This document shows positions 18,695 to 26,975 of a stretch of DNA of 64,000 nucleotides, piece by piece (within the stretch, counting starts at the first letter, position 1; each line of letters begins with the position of its first letter). The notes beneath the pieces are model-generated. The model was not told the origin of the DNA. It saw only the letters and a list, made by a program, of their open reading frames with translations, and did not search any database. Origin of the DNA: Sorangium cellulosum (GTDB lineage Bacteria > Myxococcota_A > Polyangia > Polyangiales > Polyangiaceae); contig NZ_CP012673.1 in assembly GCF_002950945.1 (NCBI RefSeq), positions 10,182,501 to 10,246,500 on the forward strand, in the 5' to 3' direction. Made by a program: the position numbers and the translations under genes.

Positions 18695-19626
18695 CGTATC
18701 GTTTGCATTGCGGGGAACGAACCGATGTGGCTGGAGCTGGAGCTGGATACCAAAGGTGAAGAGGTCTCCGTCAGCGGCCGCGGCAGCCGGGGCGAGCGCC
18801 CTCCAGCCCATTTTCTGCCGCCCGACGACGGCCTGGCTGCGCTGCAATCGTTTGCCAACAAGGTCGGCCGGGCCGTCCGCAGCGGCAAATCGCTCGACGC
18901 TTCCGTCGTGGAGACCGCGCAGGCGCTCTACCAGGCCGTGCTCCAGGGCGAGCTGCGCGACGTGCTCGTGCGGCTTGGCGAGGCGTCGAAGGACCGGCCG
19001 CTGCTCATGCGCCTGTTCGCCCGCGATCGCGCCCTTCAGGCCATTCCGTGGGAAGCGCTCTGCAAGCCGGGGACGAGCGAGGGTTTTGTGGGAACCGACC
19101 CCAAAGTCCTCCTTGCCCGGGGCGTCATGTCCTCCGAGCCGTGGGAGCCGCGCGTGGTCCGGGGCGCCGTCCGCGTCCTGGCGATCGCGCCTGGCAGCGA
19201 CGAGCGAGCGCTCGCCGCGCTGCGCGAGGCTCTTGGCCCCTCGATCGACGCTGGCGAGGTCGAGTGGCTCGACCCTGTCTCCGGGCCGGACATCAGCCCC
19301 CGCGTCCTCTTCGACCGTCTCCGGCGCGGCAAGAGCCCCCACGTGCTGCACTTCCTCGGACACGGCGGCATCGATATGTCGGGCAGACCGGTCCTGCGCA
19401 TGGCGGACGACGAGGACGGCGAAGAGGTCTGGATGACGGCCGAGGCGCTGGGCCGGGAGCTCAGCGCCAGCTTCTGCGCCGAGCTGCGCCTCGTCATCCT
19501 CGAGGCCTGCGAGGGGGCCAACGCCGGCGTGCTCGGCAGCGCCGCCGAGCTTCTCGCCAAGGCCGGCGCCGTGATCGCGCACCTCTGGCCCGTCAAGGCC
19601 GACGTGGCCCGCACCTGCTCCGCTGA
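18692..19626 (+). repeat. Inverted repeat arm, left (CHAT 5' half)
   Basis: Nearly identical, in reverse orientation, to 26035-26975. It runs from the lipoprotein stop and the 30-bp spacer through the first 300 CHAT codons and ends exactly where the reading frame switches to TPR/PEGA sequence. It lacks 6 bp (the codons for DA in LLAKAGADAVIAHL) relative to the right arm. Confidence 0.9.
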
Positions 19627-21052
19627 TTACCGTGAAGCGTACGACGAGCTCCGCAAATCGCTGGCGCTGAAGAAGATGAAGGCTGCGATGGCGCAGGCGG
19701 CCTCCTGCCTGCGGCAGCTCGGGAGGTACGACGAGGCGCTGGACCAGTACGAGGAGGTGCTGCGGGAGTACCCGAACCTGCCGGCCAAGTTCGGGGCCGA
19801 TGTAGCGACTGCCATCGCGGAGCTCTCGAGGCTCGTGGGCACGCTGGAGATGGCGGGCGATGTGCCGGCGGGCGGGTCGCTGTTCGTCGATGATCGGCTG
19901 CGCGGAAAGCTGCCGTTGTCGGAGCCGCTGCGCGTGGCCGTGGGCACGCACAGGATCCGCGTGGAGAAGGAGGGGTTCGAGCCGATCAGCGCGGTCGTGG
20001 ACGTGCAGGCCGGGCAGAAGAGCGTGGCGGAGCTGCGTGCGAGCGCGAGGAAGGGGCGCCTCTCGGTGAGCGAGCGGCACAACTGGGTGCTCGCCGTCGA
20101 GCTCGACGGCAAGGAGGTCGGGGTGACGCCGTGGGAAGGGCTGGTGGAGCCCGGCGAGCACCAGGTGCGGCTGCGCGGCTTCGTGGGGCTCGACGCGCTG
20201 GCAGAGTGTACGGCGCCGGAAGCGGGAGCGGCCGGGGCGGCGGCGGCGCTGGAGGGCGCGAAGATGGCATCGCCGGTCGAGACGGCGGTGGTGAGGCCGT
20301 TCGAGGTGACGCGGGTGACGCCGGGCGCGGAGGAACAGGATGCGTCGCTGCGGATCGAGTCGACGCCCAGCGGAGCGCGGTTGACGATCGACGGCAAGGC
20401 CGTGGGGCTGACGCCGTGGGAGGGGCGGCTGCCGCTGGGCGAGCATGCGATCGAGGTGAGCGCGCGCGGATTCGTGTCGTCGAAGCAGCCGGTGCAGCTG
20501 GTGCGGCGGAAGCAGCGGGAGCTGTCGGTGGTGCTGGAGCGGGAGCCGCATCTGGCCGGGATGCGCCGGGTGAGGAACGTCGCGGCCGGGGTGGGCTACG
20601 GGGTGGGGGTGCCGGGGCTCGGGGTGTTCGCGGTGACCGGGGGCGTGGCGCTCACGAAGGTGGGCGATATCCAATCGCGGTGCGGGGGGACGTCGTGTCC
20701 CGAGAGGGAGCGGGCGAACGTGGACGCGGCAGCGAACCTCGGGACGCTGGCGACCGTGGGTCTGGTGGTGGGGGGACTCGGGGCGGCGGCGGGCACCGTC
20801 GCGCTGTTCGTGCTGGAGCCGGCGGGGAGCGAGCGGCGGGGCCTGGCGGCTCGCAGGCCGCAGGTGGGGTGGCGTGGACGGTGGGCATGGGGGCGGGGCG
20901 ATTCGAGATCGAAGGGAGGTTTTGATGGGCAAGCCATCTGGACGCACCGTGAGGGGCATCATCGCGGCGGCCGTCGTGAGCGCCGGCGGCATCGGGATCG
21001 TGGCGTGCAACACGGTGCTGGAGGTTGGCGATTTCACGTTCGATGCGTGTGA
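18725..21052 (+). CDS. CHAT-TPR/PEGA chimeric protein
   Basis: A 775-aa frame. Residues 1-300 equal the N-terminal CHAT part of 24954-26942, including the His (LHFLGHGG) and Cys (ILEACEG) and ending VARTCSA. At 19625 it switches in frame to the TPR/PEGA gene (DYREAYDEL...), losing that gene's promoter, signal peptide and first TPR helices as well as the CHAT protein's SIR2-like half. A 10-bp deletion near 20840, relative to copy 2, shifts the last 70 or so codons out of the ancestral frame, so the frame overruns the next gene's start at 20925. It is a recombination product; whether it is expressed is unknown. The start matches the intact paralogue. Confidence 0.8.
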   Translation: MWLELELDTKGEEVSVSGRGSRGERPPAHFLPPDDGLAALQSFANKVGRAVRSGKSLDASVVETAQALYQAVLQGELRDVLVRLGEASKDRPLLMRLFARDRALQAIPWEALCKPGTSEGFVGTDPKVLLARGVMSSEPWEPRVVRGAVRVLAIAPGSDERALAALREALGPSIDAGEVEWLDPVSGPDISPRVLFDRLRRGKSPHVLHFLGHGGIDMSGRPVLRMADDEDGEEVWMTAEALGRELSASFCAELRLVILEACEGANAGVLGSAAELLAKAGAVIAHLWPVKADVARTCSADYREAYDELRKSLALKKMKAAMAQAASCLRQLGRYDEALDQYEEVLREYPNLPAKFGADVATAIAELSRLVGTLEMAGDVPAGGSLFVDDRLRGKLPLSEPLRVAVGTHRIRVEKEGFEPISAVVDVQAGQKSVAELRASARKGRLSVSERHNWVLAVELDGKEVGVTPWEGLVEPGEHQVRLRGFVGLDALAECTAPEAGAAGAAAALEGAKMASPVETAVVRPFEVTRVTPGAEEQDASLRIESTPSGARLTIDGKAVGLTPWEGRLPLGEHAIEVSARGFVSSKQPVQLVRRKQRELSVVLEREPHLAGMRRVRNVAAGVGYGVGVPGLGVFAVTGGVALTKVGDIQSRCGGTSCPERERANVDAAANLGTLATVGLVVGGLGAAAGTVALFVLEPAGSERRGLAARRPQVGWRGRWAWGRGDSRSKGGFDGQAIWTHREGHHRGGRRERRRHRDRGVQHGAGGWRFHVRCV
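19625..21040 (+). repeat. Long direct repeat, copy C
   Basis: Matches 16155-17585 (TPR/PEGA gene from DYREAY to its stop and the first 35 codons of the following lipoprotein gene), with a 10-bp deletion near 20840. The left boundary is the chimera junction. Confidence 0.85.
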
Positions 21053-21590
21053 ACGTGGCGATAACTCATGCGAGTGTGCACCGGGCCAGACGCGGTGTGC
21101 CGGAATCACGCCGCAACAATGTGATCGGAACGGGGCATGGCAGGACAGGGAACTGTGCGGCACGGATAAGCGCTGTTTAGGGGGTGCGTGCGTGACAACG
21201 TGGACGTGTGCACTCGGGGACCTGCAGTGCGACGGCGATCAGCCGCAGAGGAGCAACGACGCGGGAGAATGGGAAAACGACGGGGACGCCTGTGCTCCCC
21301 CCTGTTCCGAATGCGGCTACGGCACGCCGCGGTGCGCGCGCAACCCCGGGTCATGCCCGTGCGCGGCAGACCGCGACTGCGCCCCAACCGAGTATTGCAG
21401 CGCCGATACCTGCCAGCGACGCCGGAACATTGGCGACTCCTGCGATGCCCCCAACGAATGCGCGAGCGGGTTCTGCTCCGACAAGCGCTGCTGCGATACC
21501 CCGTGCAGTGGCGTCTGCCAGGTATGCAACCAAAAGGGTTTCGAGGGCACCTGCAGAACCGCACCCGCCGGCCGTGGAGGCAAGTGTTGA
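20925..21590 (+). CDS. Shortened Cys-rich lipoprotein
   Basis: A 221-aa protein. ATG at 20925 overlaps the ancestral TPR/PEGA stop. The signal peptide and lipobox (GIGIVAC) match the 17465 lipoprotein. The Cys-rich repeats are fewer (one CAPGQTRCAGITPQQCDRNG unit and one CALGDLQCDGDQPQ unit), and the C-terminal CCDTPCSGVCQVCNQKG domain is cut after GTCRTAPAGRGGKC, lacking the final 60-70 residues of its relatives. It may be a naturally short variant or a truncated copy. Decayed DNA begins immediately downstream, which favours truncation. Confidence 0.7.
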   Translation: MGKPSGRTVRGIIAAAVVSAGGIGIVACNTVLEVGDFTFDACERGDNSCECAPGQTRCAGITPQQCDRNGAWQDRELCGTDKRCLGGACVTTWTCALGDLQCDGDQPQRSNDAGEWENDGDACAPPCSECGYGTPRCARNPGSCPCAADRDCAPTEYCSADTCQRRRNIGDSCDAPNECASGFCSDKRCCDTPCSGVCQVCNQKGFEGTCRTAPAGRGGKC

Positions 21591-21689
21591 AGTCCCGAGC
21601 ACGACGACGAGGGTGCTGGAGCTGTCAGCGCCGCATGTAGCTTGGCAAGGAAGCGAGGGCGCCCCCGCCAGCGCGAAGGGACGCGTACG

Positions 21690-22110
21690 TCACGCGGTCG
21701 GGCAGCACGAGAGCGCGGGGGCGACCGAGACCGCGGGCATCCGGCGCCGCAAGCGCGCTGCCCAGCCGTCTGTGGAGCAGGTGGGCGCCCCGCCCTGCGG
21801 TACGCCGCCCCGCGGGGCGCCGCCGCGGCGGCTGGAAGGGGGCGCGAAGAGCGGCCCATCGATCGGGTGGAACTGCACGCTCCTGTGCCCGCTGGCCCGG
21901 GCGAGCGCGCGCCAGTCGAGCTTCCTGAGATAGAACTCGAGCCGCGGATCCTCGAGGCTCAGCGTCGCCGCGGCGCGACTGTCATAGAGGAGCTGGCTCA
22001 GGCGCGGCGGCTCCTGGAAGCAGCGCTGCAATGAAGAAGCTCCCGCCGGCCTCGGTGATCAGCTCGTCGCGGCGCGTGAACCGGATGTTCGCCGCCTGCT
22101 CCCCCTTGAA
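21690..22110 (-). pseudogene. Frameshifted remnant of an unknown protein
   Basis: On the minus strand two coding-like pieces lie in successive frames: FKGEQAANIRFTRRDELITE followed by AGGSFF, then after a shift near 22025 CFQEPPRLSQLLYDSRAAAT...DPRLEFYLRKLDWRALARASG. Beyond this the sequence degenerates into Arg/Gly/Pro-rich shadow. I do not recognise the family. It lies next to other relics, so it is treated as decayed. Confidence 0.4.
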
Positions 22111-22137
22111 TCGGCTCGGCGATCTCGACGTCCTTCC

Positions 22138-22380
22138 GCCGCCTTGAAACGGCCCTCTCTGGCGCGCCGTCACCCGCTTCAAGGCTTGAGGCGCCCGACT
22201 CGGCCGCCCAGCCGGCGATTTCAAGCCTTGAAACGGCTCCCCTGGCCGCCCAGCCGGCCGTCTCAAGCCTTGATCCGCCCCGCTGGCCCCCCGGGTCGGC
22301 CGTCTCAAGCCTTGAAACGGCCGACTCGGCGACCGAGTCGCCCGCTGCAAGGCTTGCATCAAGCCTTGCAGCGGGCCGCG
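22138..22380. repeat. 42-bp tandem repeat array with palindromic core
   Basis: Six or seven cores of tcaagccttgaaacgg or its inverse caaggcttga recur at about 22141, 22179, 22222, 22264, 22307, 22348 and 22360, spaced about 42 bp, with intervening gcccagccgg-type sequence. In one minus frame they would encode 14-residue repeats (SRLETAGWAARGAV), but no gene is evident. The spacers are similar to each other, which rules out CRISPR. Confidence 0.75.
22341..22375 (-). terminator. Perfect 16-bp-stem hairpin at array end
   Basis: The arms cccgctgcaaggcttg (22341-22356) and caagccttgcagcggg (22360-22375) are perfectly complementary around a 3-base loop. It lies 9 bp past the stop of the minus-strand remnant at 22384, so it could act as an intrinsic terminator. 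There is no T-run, so it could equally be the founding palindrome of the array. Confidence 0.5.
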
Positions 22381-22383
22381 GGC

Positions 22384-22774
22384 TCACGCGTCCGGCGCGG
22401 GCTCCGTCCCGGCGGGCGGCGCGGCCGCCGGCGCGGGCGGCGCGGCCGGCTGGCCGGGCGGGAGCGCGTCGCTCACGCCGCTCGTGCGGTGCACCTCGGC
22501 CAGGTCGTCGAAGATGAGCGGCAGGAGCTCCGGCTTGCCGAGGTGGGCGAGCAGCCCGCGCACGAGGTTCTTGTTGGCGTTGTAGACGCCCAGCCAGGCC
22601 TCGCGCGCGGTCGACACCTCGGGGCCGAGCTCGACCCGCTCGACGCGCGTGGCGCGCTGCTGCCGCTCGACGATCCCGAGCTTCTCGTGCGTCTCCCGGA
22701 GCTCGGCCAGCCACGCCTCGGCGCCCCGGACCTTCCCGCGCTGCCGCTCGAGCTCGTCGGCGATGTGCCTCCCG
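22384..22774 (-). pseudogene. 3' remnant of unknown helical protein
   Basis: The open frame reads SGRHIADELERQRGKVRGAE...AEAWLAELRETHEKLGIVE...STAREAWLGVYNANKNLVRG...LPLIFDDLAEVHRTSG and ends in an Ala/Pro-rich tail with TGA at 22384. Codon bias is that of a real gene. The 5' end runs straight into a fragment of a CHAT gene at 22775, with no start of its own, so this is a truncated gene. It is predicted helical; function not recognised. Confidence 0.5.
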
Positions 22775-22849
22775 GAGCCCTCGCTCGACGTCCTCGGGAT
22801 CGAGCACCGCGAGGCTGCCGCGCGGAACGCCCCGCGGATAGAGCCGGTT
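22775..22849 (-). pseudogene. CHAT/SIR2-like gene 3' relic
   Basis: These 75 bp match 7240-7314 almost base for base (reading RLYPRGVPRGSLAVLDPEDV), the segment near the C-terminus of the CHAT protein at 7136-9115. They are the scar of a further copy of that gene. Confidence 0.75.
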
Positions 22850-22997
22850 CTCCCCCCGCGGGACGGATCGAGCGCCCCCGCGGCATCGACGCGTTTGGGC
22901 GCGAGGCGCGCGCCCTGCTGGTTGGTAGACGGCGGCGGAGGGGGCCTTGCTGAGCCCCCGTCCGCGAGCGTTCGTTATCGTTGTTGACGACGATCGT

Positions 22998-24539
22998 CTA
23001 GAAGAGGCAGGCCGGCGTGAACGCCAGGCTGTCGAAGCCGATGTTCGGGTCCATGCCGTAGGGGATGGAGAGGACGACCCTGGTGATGCCGGAGCCTTGC
23101 ACGTTGAACCTGAAGTTGCCGGGCTGGCCGGGTTCGGCGGTGCAGGCGTCGCCGGTGAAGTAGAGATCGCCGCGCGTCGACGTGCGCGGGATCGCGTCGG
23201 TGGCGCTGGTATAGGACAGCCTGTGCTGGTCGACGACGTTACCCAGGATGTCGTAAGCGGTGAGGTCCACCTCATGATAGGCCGCTTGCGAGGGGTTGTA
23301 GTCGCCGAAGTCGAGCATCAGGAGCGAGAACTGGCTCACCGCCATGCCAGGAGCGAACCTGAAGGTGTAGTCGTGCTGCCTGCCGATATCGGAGAAGCCG
23401 TTTCCGGGGATGGTATAGCCATAAGCGCCGTAGCCACCGGGGTTGCCGAGGCAACCATTCTCGACGCTCGCCGCCCCGCTGGGCGCTCCGTAGCCCACGT
23501 CGACGGTGCCGCTGGCGATGACCTCCGCCTGGCCGGTGCTCGTCGAGATGTTGAGGTACGGGCTCACAGCGCCGAGGCCCTCGACCGACTGGCCGGCCGT
23601 GAGGGACTCGAAGTCGGCCAGGACCTTGGAGCCGCACGGCGGGGGGGGCGGGGGGAGGCAGTCTGGCGTGAACGTCAGGTTGTCGAAGCCGATGTTCGGG
23701 TCCATGCCTTCGGGGATGGAGAGGACGACCCTGGCGATGCCGGAGCCTTGCACGTCGAACTTGAAGTTGCCGGGCTGGCCGGGTTCGGCGGTGCAGGCGT
23801 CGCCGGTGAGGTAGAGATCACCGTACGTCGAAGTCCGCGGGATCGCGTCGGTGGCGCTGGCGTAGGACAGCGTGTCCTGGTCGACGACGTTGCCCAGGAT
23901 GTCGTAAGCGGTGAGGTCCACCTCATGATAGGCCGCTTGCGAGGGGTTGTAGTCGCCGAAGTCGAGCATCAGGAGCGAGAACTGGCTCACCAGCATGCCA
24001 GGAGCGAACCTGAAGGTGTAGTTGTGCTGCTTGCCGATATCGGAGAAGCCCTTTCCGAAGATGGAGCGGTCAGAGACGCTGTAGCCACCGGGGTTGCCGA
24101 GGCAACCATTCTCGACGCTCGACGCCTCGCTGGGCGCGCTGTAGGCCACGTCGGCGCTGCCGCTGGCGATGACCTCCGCCTGGCCGGTGCTCGTCGAGAT
24201 GTTGAGGTACCGGCTCACAGCGCCGAGGCCCTCGACCGACTGGCCAGCCGTGAGGGACTGGAAGTCGACCAGGACCTGGTACTCGGAGCAGAGCAAGGCG
24301 GCAATGTCGAGGGTGTATTCGTCGCTGGTCGGGCTGGGCCCGGGCTCGTGGGCGGACCCGCTGTTGTTTTCGATCGTGAGATTGTCGGCGATGGTATAGC
24401 TGGAATCCAGCCGCGAATCCTCGCTCGGCGCAGGCGTGACCTGCCCAGAGTCCGGCTGCATGACGCAGCTAGCTCCCATCAGCAGCGTGAAGAGGAAAGA
24501 GGCCTTGAGCCCAATGATGTGCAAATATCGAGTGTTCAT
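22998..24539 (-). CDS. Lipoprotein with two tandem beta-rich domains
   Basis: A 513-aa protein. ATG at 24539 follows GGAGG; upstream residues in the longer frame lack a signal. The signal peptide ends at the lipobox LLMGASC. After a Ser/Thr/Pro-rich linker come two near-identical domains of about 200 residues, each running from ADFESLTAGQSVEGLGAVS through GYSVSD...FRFAPGMAVSQFSLLMLDFGDYN to VVLSIPEGMDPNIGFDNLTF and separated by a poly-Pro hinge (CLPPPPPPCG). The pattern suggests a secreted lectin- or jelly-roll-like beta-sandwich, but I do not recognise the family. It stands alone, well spaced from its neighbours. Confidence 0.8.
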   Translation of the reverse strand: MNTRYLHIIGLKASFLFTLLMGASCVMQPDSGQVTPAPSEDSRLDSSYTIADNLTIENNSGSAHEPGPSPTSDEYTLDIAALLCSEYQVLVDFQSLTAGQSVEGLGAVSRYLNISTSTGQAEVIASGSADVAYSAPSEASSVENGCLGNPGGYSVSDRSIFGKGFSDIGKQHNYTFRFAPGMLVSQFSLLMLDFGDYNPSQAAYHEVDLTAYDILGNVVDQDTLSYASATDAIPRTSTYGDLYLTGDACTAEPGQPGNFKFDVQGSGIARVVLSIPEGMDPNIGFDNLTFTPDCLPPPPPPCGSKVLADFESLTAGQSVEGLGAVSPYLNISTSTGQAEVIASGTVDVGYGAPSGAASVENGCLGNPGGYGAYGYTIPGNGFSDIGRQHDYTFRFAPGMAVSQFSLLMLDFGDYNPSQAAYHEVDLTAYDILGNVVDQHRLSYTSATDAIPRTSTRGDLYFTGDACTAEPGQPGNFRFNVQGSGITRVVLSIPYGMDPNIGFDSLAFTPACLF

Positions 24540-24953
24540 GAGAACCTCCGCCGGGCCCCCAGAGCAACGCTCGTGCCAGTGGGCAGCGCGGGCGCTGGCC
24601 AGCTGCCCGCCGCGCCGCCGCAGGGGCGAGCGAGCGGGCTTGAAATCGCGATCGAGAACGAGCACGCGCCTCTCGCGCTTGTGTCTTGAGGCGAGCTCCC
24701 GCGGCGCTCACCCTCCGCGCGGACGCCACGCTCGGCGCCGGGCCGGCGCTGTAACGATACAGCACCGTTACAGTACCTGTTACACCCTCCGGCGGCGCCC
24801 CGCCCGGGTCCGAGCGCTCGCCGCAGGGCCGGATCGGCGCATTGCGAACCCCCGCCGCTCGGCGCCCCCGAGGCCCACGCTCCGACCCCCAGGTCTTGGG
24901 CCGCCGTCGCCTCCCCTGCCTCCGTCGCCGGCTCTGTCTCCTGCCAGCCGGAA
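24540..24953. other. Intergenic region with GTTAC dyad
   Basis: It separates the end of the CHAT gene from the lipoprotein start. The inverted repeat ctgtaacg...cgttacag (24749-24773), followed by ctgttacac, is one member of a dispersed motif family. No gene is seen. Confidence 0.5.
24749..24786. repeat. Dispersed GTAAC/GTTAC motif, site 1
   Basis: ctgtaacg and cgttacag form a perfect 8-bp dyad with a 9-bp spacer, followed by a third half-site ctgttacac. Related sites are at 37867, 39830, 41489 and 49149. Confidence 0.6.
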
Positions 24954-26942
24954 TCATCGCCCTCGCTCGATGGTGAGCTCGTCGAGCAACGCCGCGAGCT
25001 GCGTCGGGTCTTCGACAATGGGTGCGATGCGGCCACTGCCGGGCAGCACATCACCGCTCTCCCAGAACTCGGGGTCGCGCGGGCCGTCGGCGGGCGTCAG
25101 GATGGCCAGCGTGTCTTTCGGCGCTCGCCGGTTGTCGTAAAGCCAGCGCAGCTGCATGCGGTGGCGAATCTCCAGGATCGACAGCCCCACGAGCAGGCCG
25201 GGCAGGATCCGAGGCCGCGCCAGGAGCTCCTCCAGCCATGTCGGCGGCCGGCCACCGGCCTCCAGGAAGCCCAGAACATGGTCGTCCTCGGTGAGCAACG
25301 GGGGTGAGAACACAGGGCGCGGCTCGGGAGAGTAGCCGCCGTACATCCGGAGCACCACGATGTCGTTCGAGAAATCGAACCGGGCGGGCATACCGAGCTC
25401 CATCTTCCATGCGCTTGCTCCAGCGGCGCGCTTGACGACGCGCGGCTTGATGGTGGAGCGCAGCTGGGAGGGCTGGATGAGGTAAATCGTGCGATCGGGC
25501 TGCTTCTCGGCGATTGCGCGCTCCAGGTGCGGGTGCCAGAGGAGCGTGAAATGGACGCCCGGCGGGACGAGCCGGCCCAGGGCGTAGACGAGCGGCGAAG
25601 GCGTCGCGAGCGCCGAGCTGGAAGCCTGCTGGAAAATGGCGTGGAGCACCTCCTGCCCGTACAGCAACCGGCAGCGCTGGGCGAGCGCCACGAGCGGCAT
25701 GCTCTCGGGGGGCTCTTCCCCGTTCTCGCGCATGAACTCGGTGATCTCGCGGACCAGCACGTCGCGGTCCTCGTCGCGATCGCCTAGCACCAGGGTGAAC
25801 GGTTTTTCCAGCAGCGCCTGCAGGGCGGGCGCGATGTTGTTCGATCTTCGCTTTGCGCTCGGCTTGGCGACGCGCCGGCCCTCGAAGTTGAAGATGACGG
25901 AGTCGGCGCCGCGGAGGTAGAGAATGGGTGAGAACGCTTCGGCGCTCCGGGAGAGCAACGTGCGACGCGCCGCAGCCACGCTGGCCCCGACGTCGCCTTG
26001 GCCGCGATCGGCGCCTGTCAATGCGCGGTAGATCTCAGCGGAGCAGGTGCGGGCCACGTCGGCCTTGACGGGCCAGAGGTGCGCGATCACGGCGTCGGCG
26101 CCGGCCTTTGCGAGGAGCTCGGCGGCGCTGCCGAGCACGCCCGCCTTGGCCCCCTCGCAGGCCTCGAGGATGACGAGGCGCAGCTCGGCGCAGAAGCTGG
26201 CGCTGAGCTCCCGGCCCAGCGCCTCGGCCGTCATCCAGACCTCTTCGCCGTCCTCGTCGTCCGCCATGCGCAGGACCGGTCTGCCCGACATATCGATGCC
26301 GCCGTGTCCGAGGAAGTGCAGCACGTGGGGGCTCTTGCCGCGCCGGAGACGGTCGAAGAGGACGCGGGGGCTGATGTCCGGCCCGGAGACAGGGTCGAGC
26401 CACTCGACCTCGCCAGCGTCGATCGAGGGGCCAAGAGCCTCGCGCAGCGCGGCGAGCGCTCGCTCGTCGCTGCCAGGCGCGATCGCCAGGACGCGGACGG
26501 CGCCCCGGACCACGCGCGGCTCCCACGGCTCGGAGGACATGACGCCCCGGGCAAGGAGGACTTTGGGGTCGGTTCCCACAAAACCCTCGCTCGTCCCCGG
26601 CTTGCAGAGCGCTTCCCACGGGATGGCTTGAAGGGCGCGATCGCGGGCGAACAGGCGCATGAGCAGCGGCCGGTCCTTCGACGCCTCGCCAAGCCGCACG
26701 AGCACGTCGCGCAGCTCGCCCTGGAGCACGGCCTGGTAGAGCGCCTGCGCGGTCTCCACGACGGAAGCGTCGAGCGATTTGCCGCTGCGGACGGCCCGGC
26801 CGACCTTGTTGGCAAACGATTGCAGCGCAGCCAGGCCGTCGTCGGGCGGCAGGAAATGGGCTGGAGGGCGCTCGCCCCGGCTGCCGCGGCCGCTGACGGA
26901 GACCTCTTCACCTTTGGTATCCAGCTCCAGCTCCAGCCACAT
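24954..26942 (-). CDS. CHAT protease-like protein with SIR2-like C-terminus (copy 2)
   Basis: A 662-aa paralogue of 7136-9115. CHAT domain residues about 100-310 with His213 (LHFLGHGG) and Cys262 (ILEACEG). The C-terminal half (PFTLVLGDRDEDRD...RTIYLIQPSQ...VVLRMYGGY...LLTEDDHVL...GLLVGLSILEIRHRM) again follows the SIR2-like layout, but with HFTLLWHPHLERAIAE in place of an Asn-Tyr-Asp motif. It is the last gene of a co-directional run that begins with oxidoreductase genes, 30 bp after the Cys-rich lipoprotein, with SD-like GGAG. The first 300 codons recur in inverted orientation in the chimera at 18725. It may be an effector controlled by the STAND protein of the same operon. Confidence 0.85.
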   Translation of the reverse strand: MWLELELDTKGEEVSVSGRGSRGERPPAHFLPPDDGLAALQSFANKVGRAVRSGKSLDASVVETAQALYQAVLQGELRDVLVRLGEASKDRPLLMRLFARDRALQAIPWEALCKPGTSEGFVGTDPKVLLARGVMSSEPWEPRVVRGAVRVLAIAPGSDERALAALREALGPSIDAGEVEWLDPVSGPDISPRVLFDRLRRGKSPHVLHFLGHGGIDMSGRPVLRMADDEDGEEVWMTAEALGRELSASFCAELRLVILEACEGAKAGVLGSAAELLAKAGADAVIAHLWPVKADVARTCSAEIYRALTGADRGQGDVGASVAAARRTLLSRSAEAFSPILYLRGADSVIFNFEGRRVAKPSAKRRSNNIAPALQALLEKPFTLVLGDRDEDRDVLVREITEFMRENGEEPPESMPLVALAQRCRLLYGQEVLHAIFQQASSSALATPSPLVYALGRLVPPGVHFTLLWHPHLERAIAEKQPDRTIYLIQPSQLRSTIKPRVVKRAAGASAWKMELGMPARFDFSNDIVVLRMYGGYSPEPRPVFSPPLLTEDDHVLGFLEAGGRPPTWLEELLARPRILPGLLVGLSILEIRHRMQLRWLYDNRRAPKDTLAILTPADGPRDPEFWESGDVLPGSGRIAPIVEDPTQLAALLDELTIERGR

Positions 26943-26975
26943 CGGTTCGTTCTCCGCAATGCGAGCGATACGCTA
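26035..26975 (-). repeat. Inverted repeat arm, right (CHAT 5' half)
   Basis: Reverse-complement partner of 18692-19626, about 0.93 kb of near identity. Weaker similarity continues into the lipoprotein 3' end (to about 27300). Confidence 0.9.

Noticed and set aside
18269..21163. Long minus-strand open frame over the lipoprotein and chimera
   Set aside because: Shadow of the GC-biased plus-strand genes; no domain.
22138..22380. Possible CRISPR array with 42-bp period
   Set aside because: The sequence between cores is itself repeated, cores change orientation and no cas genes are near.
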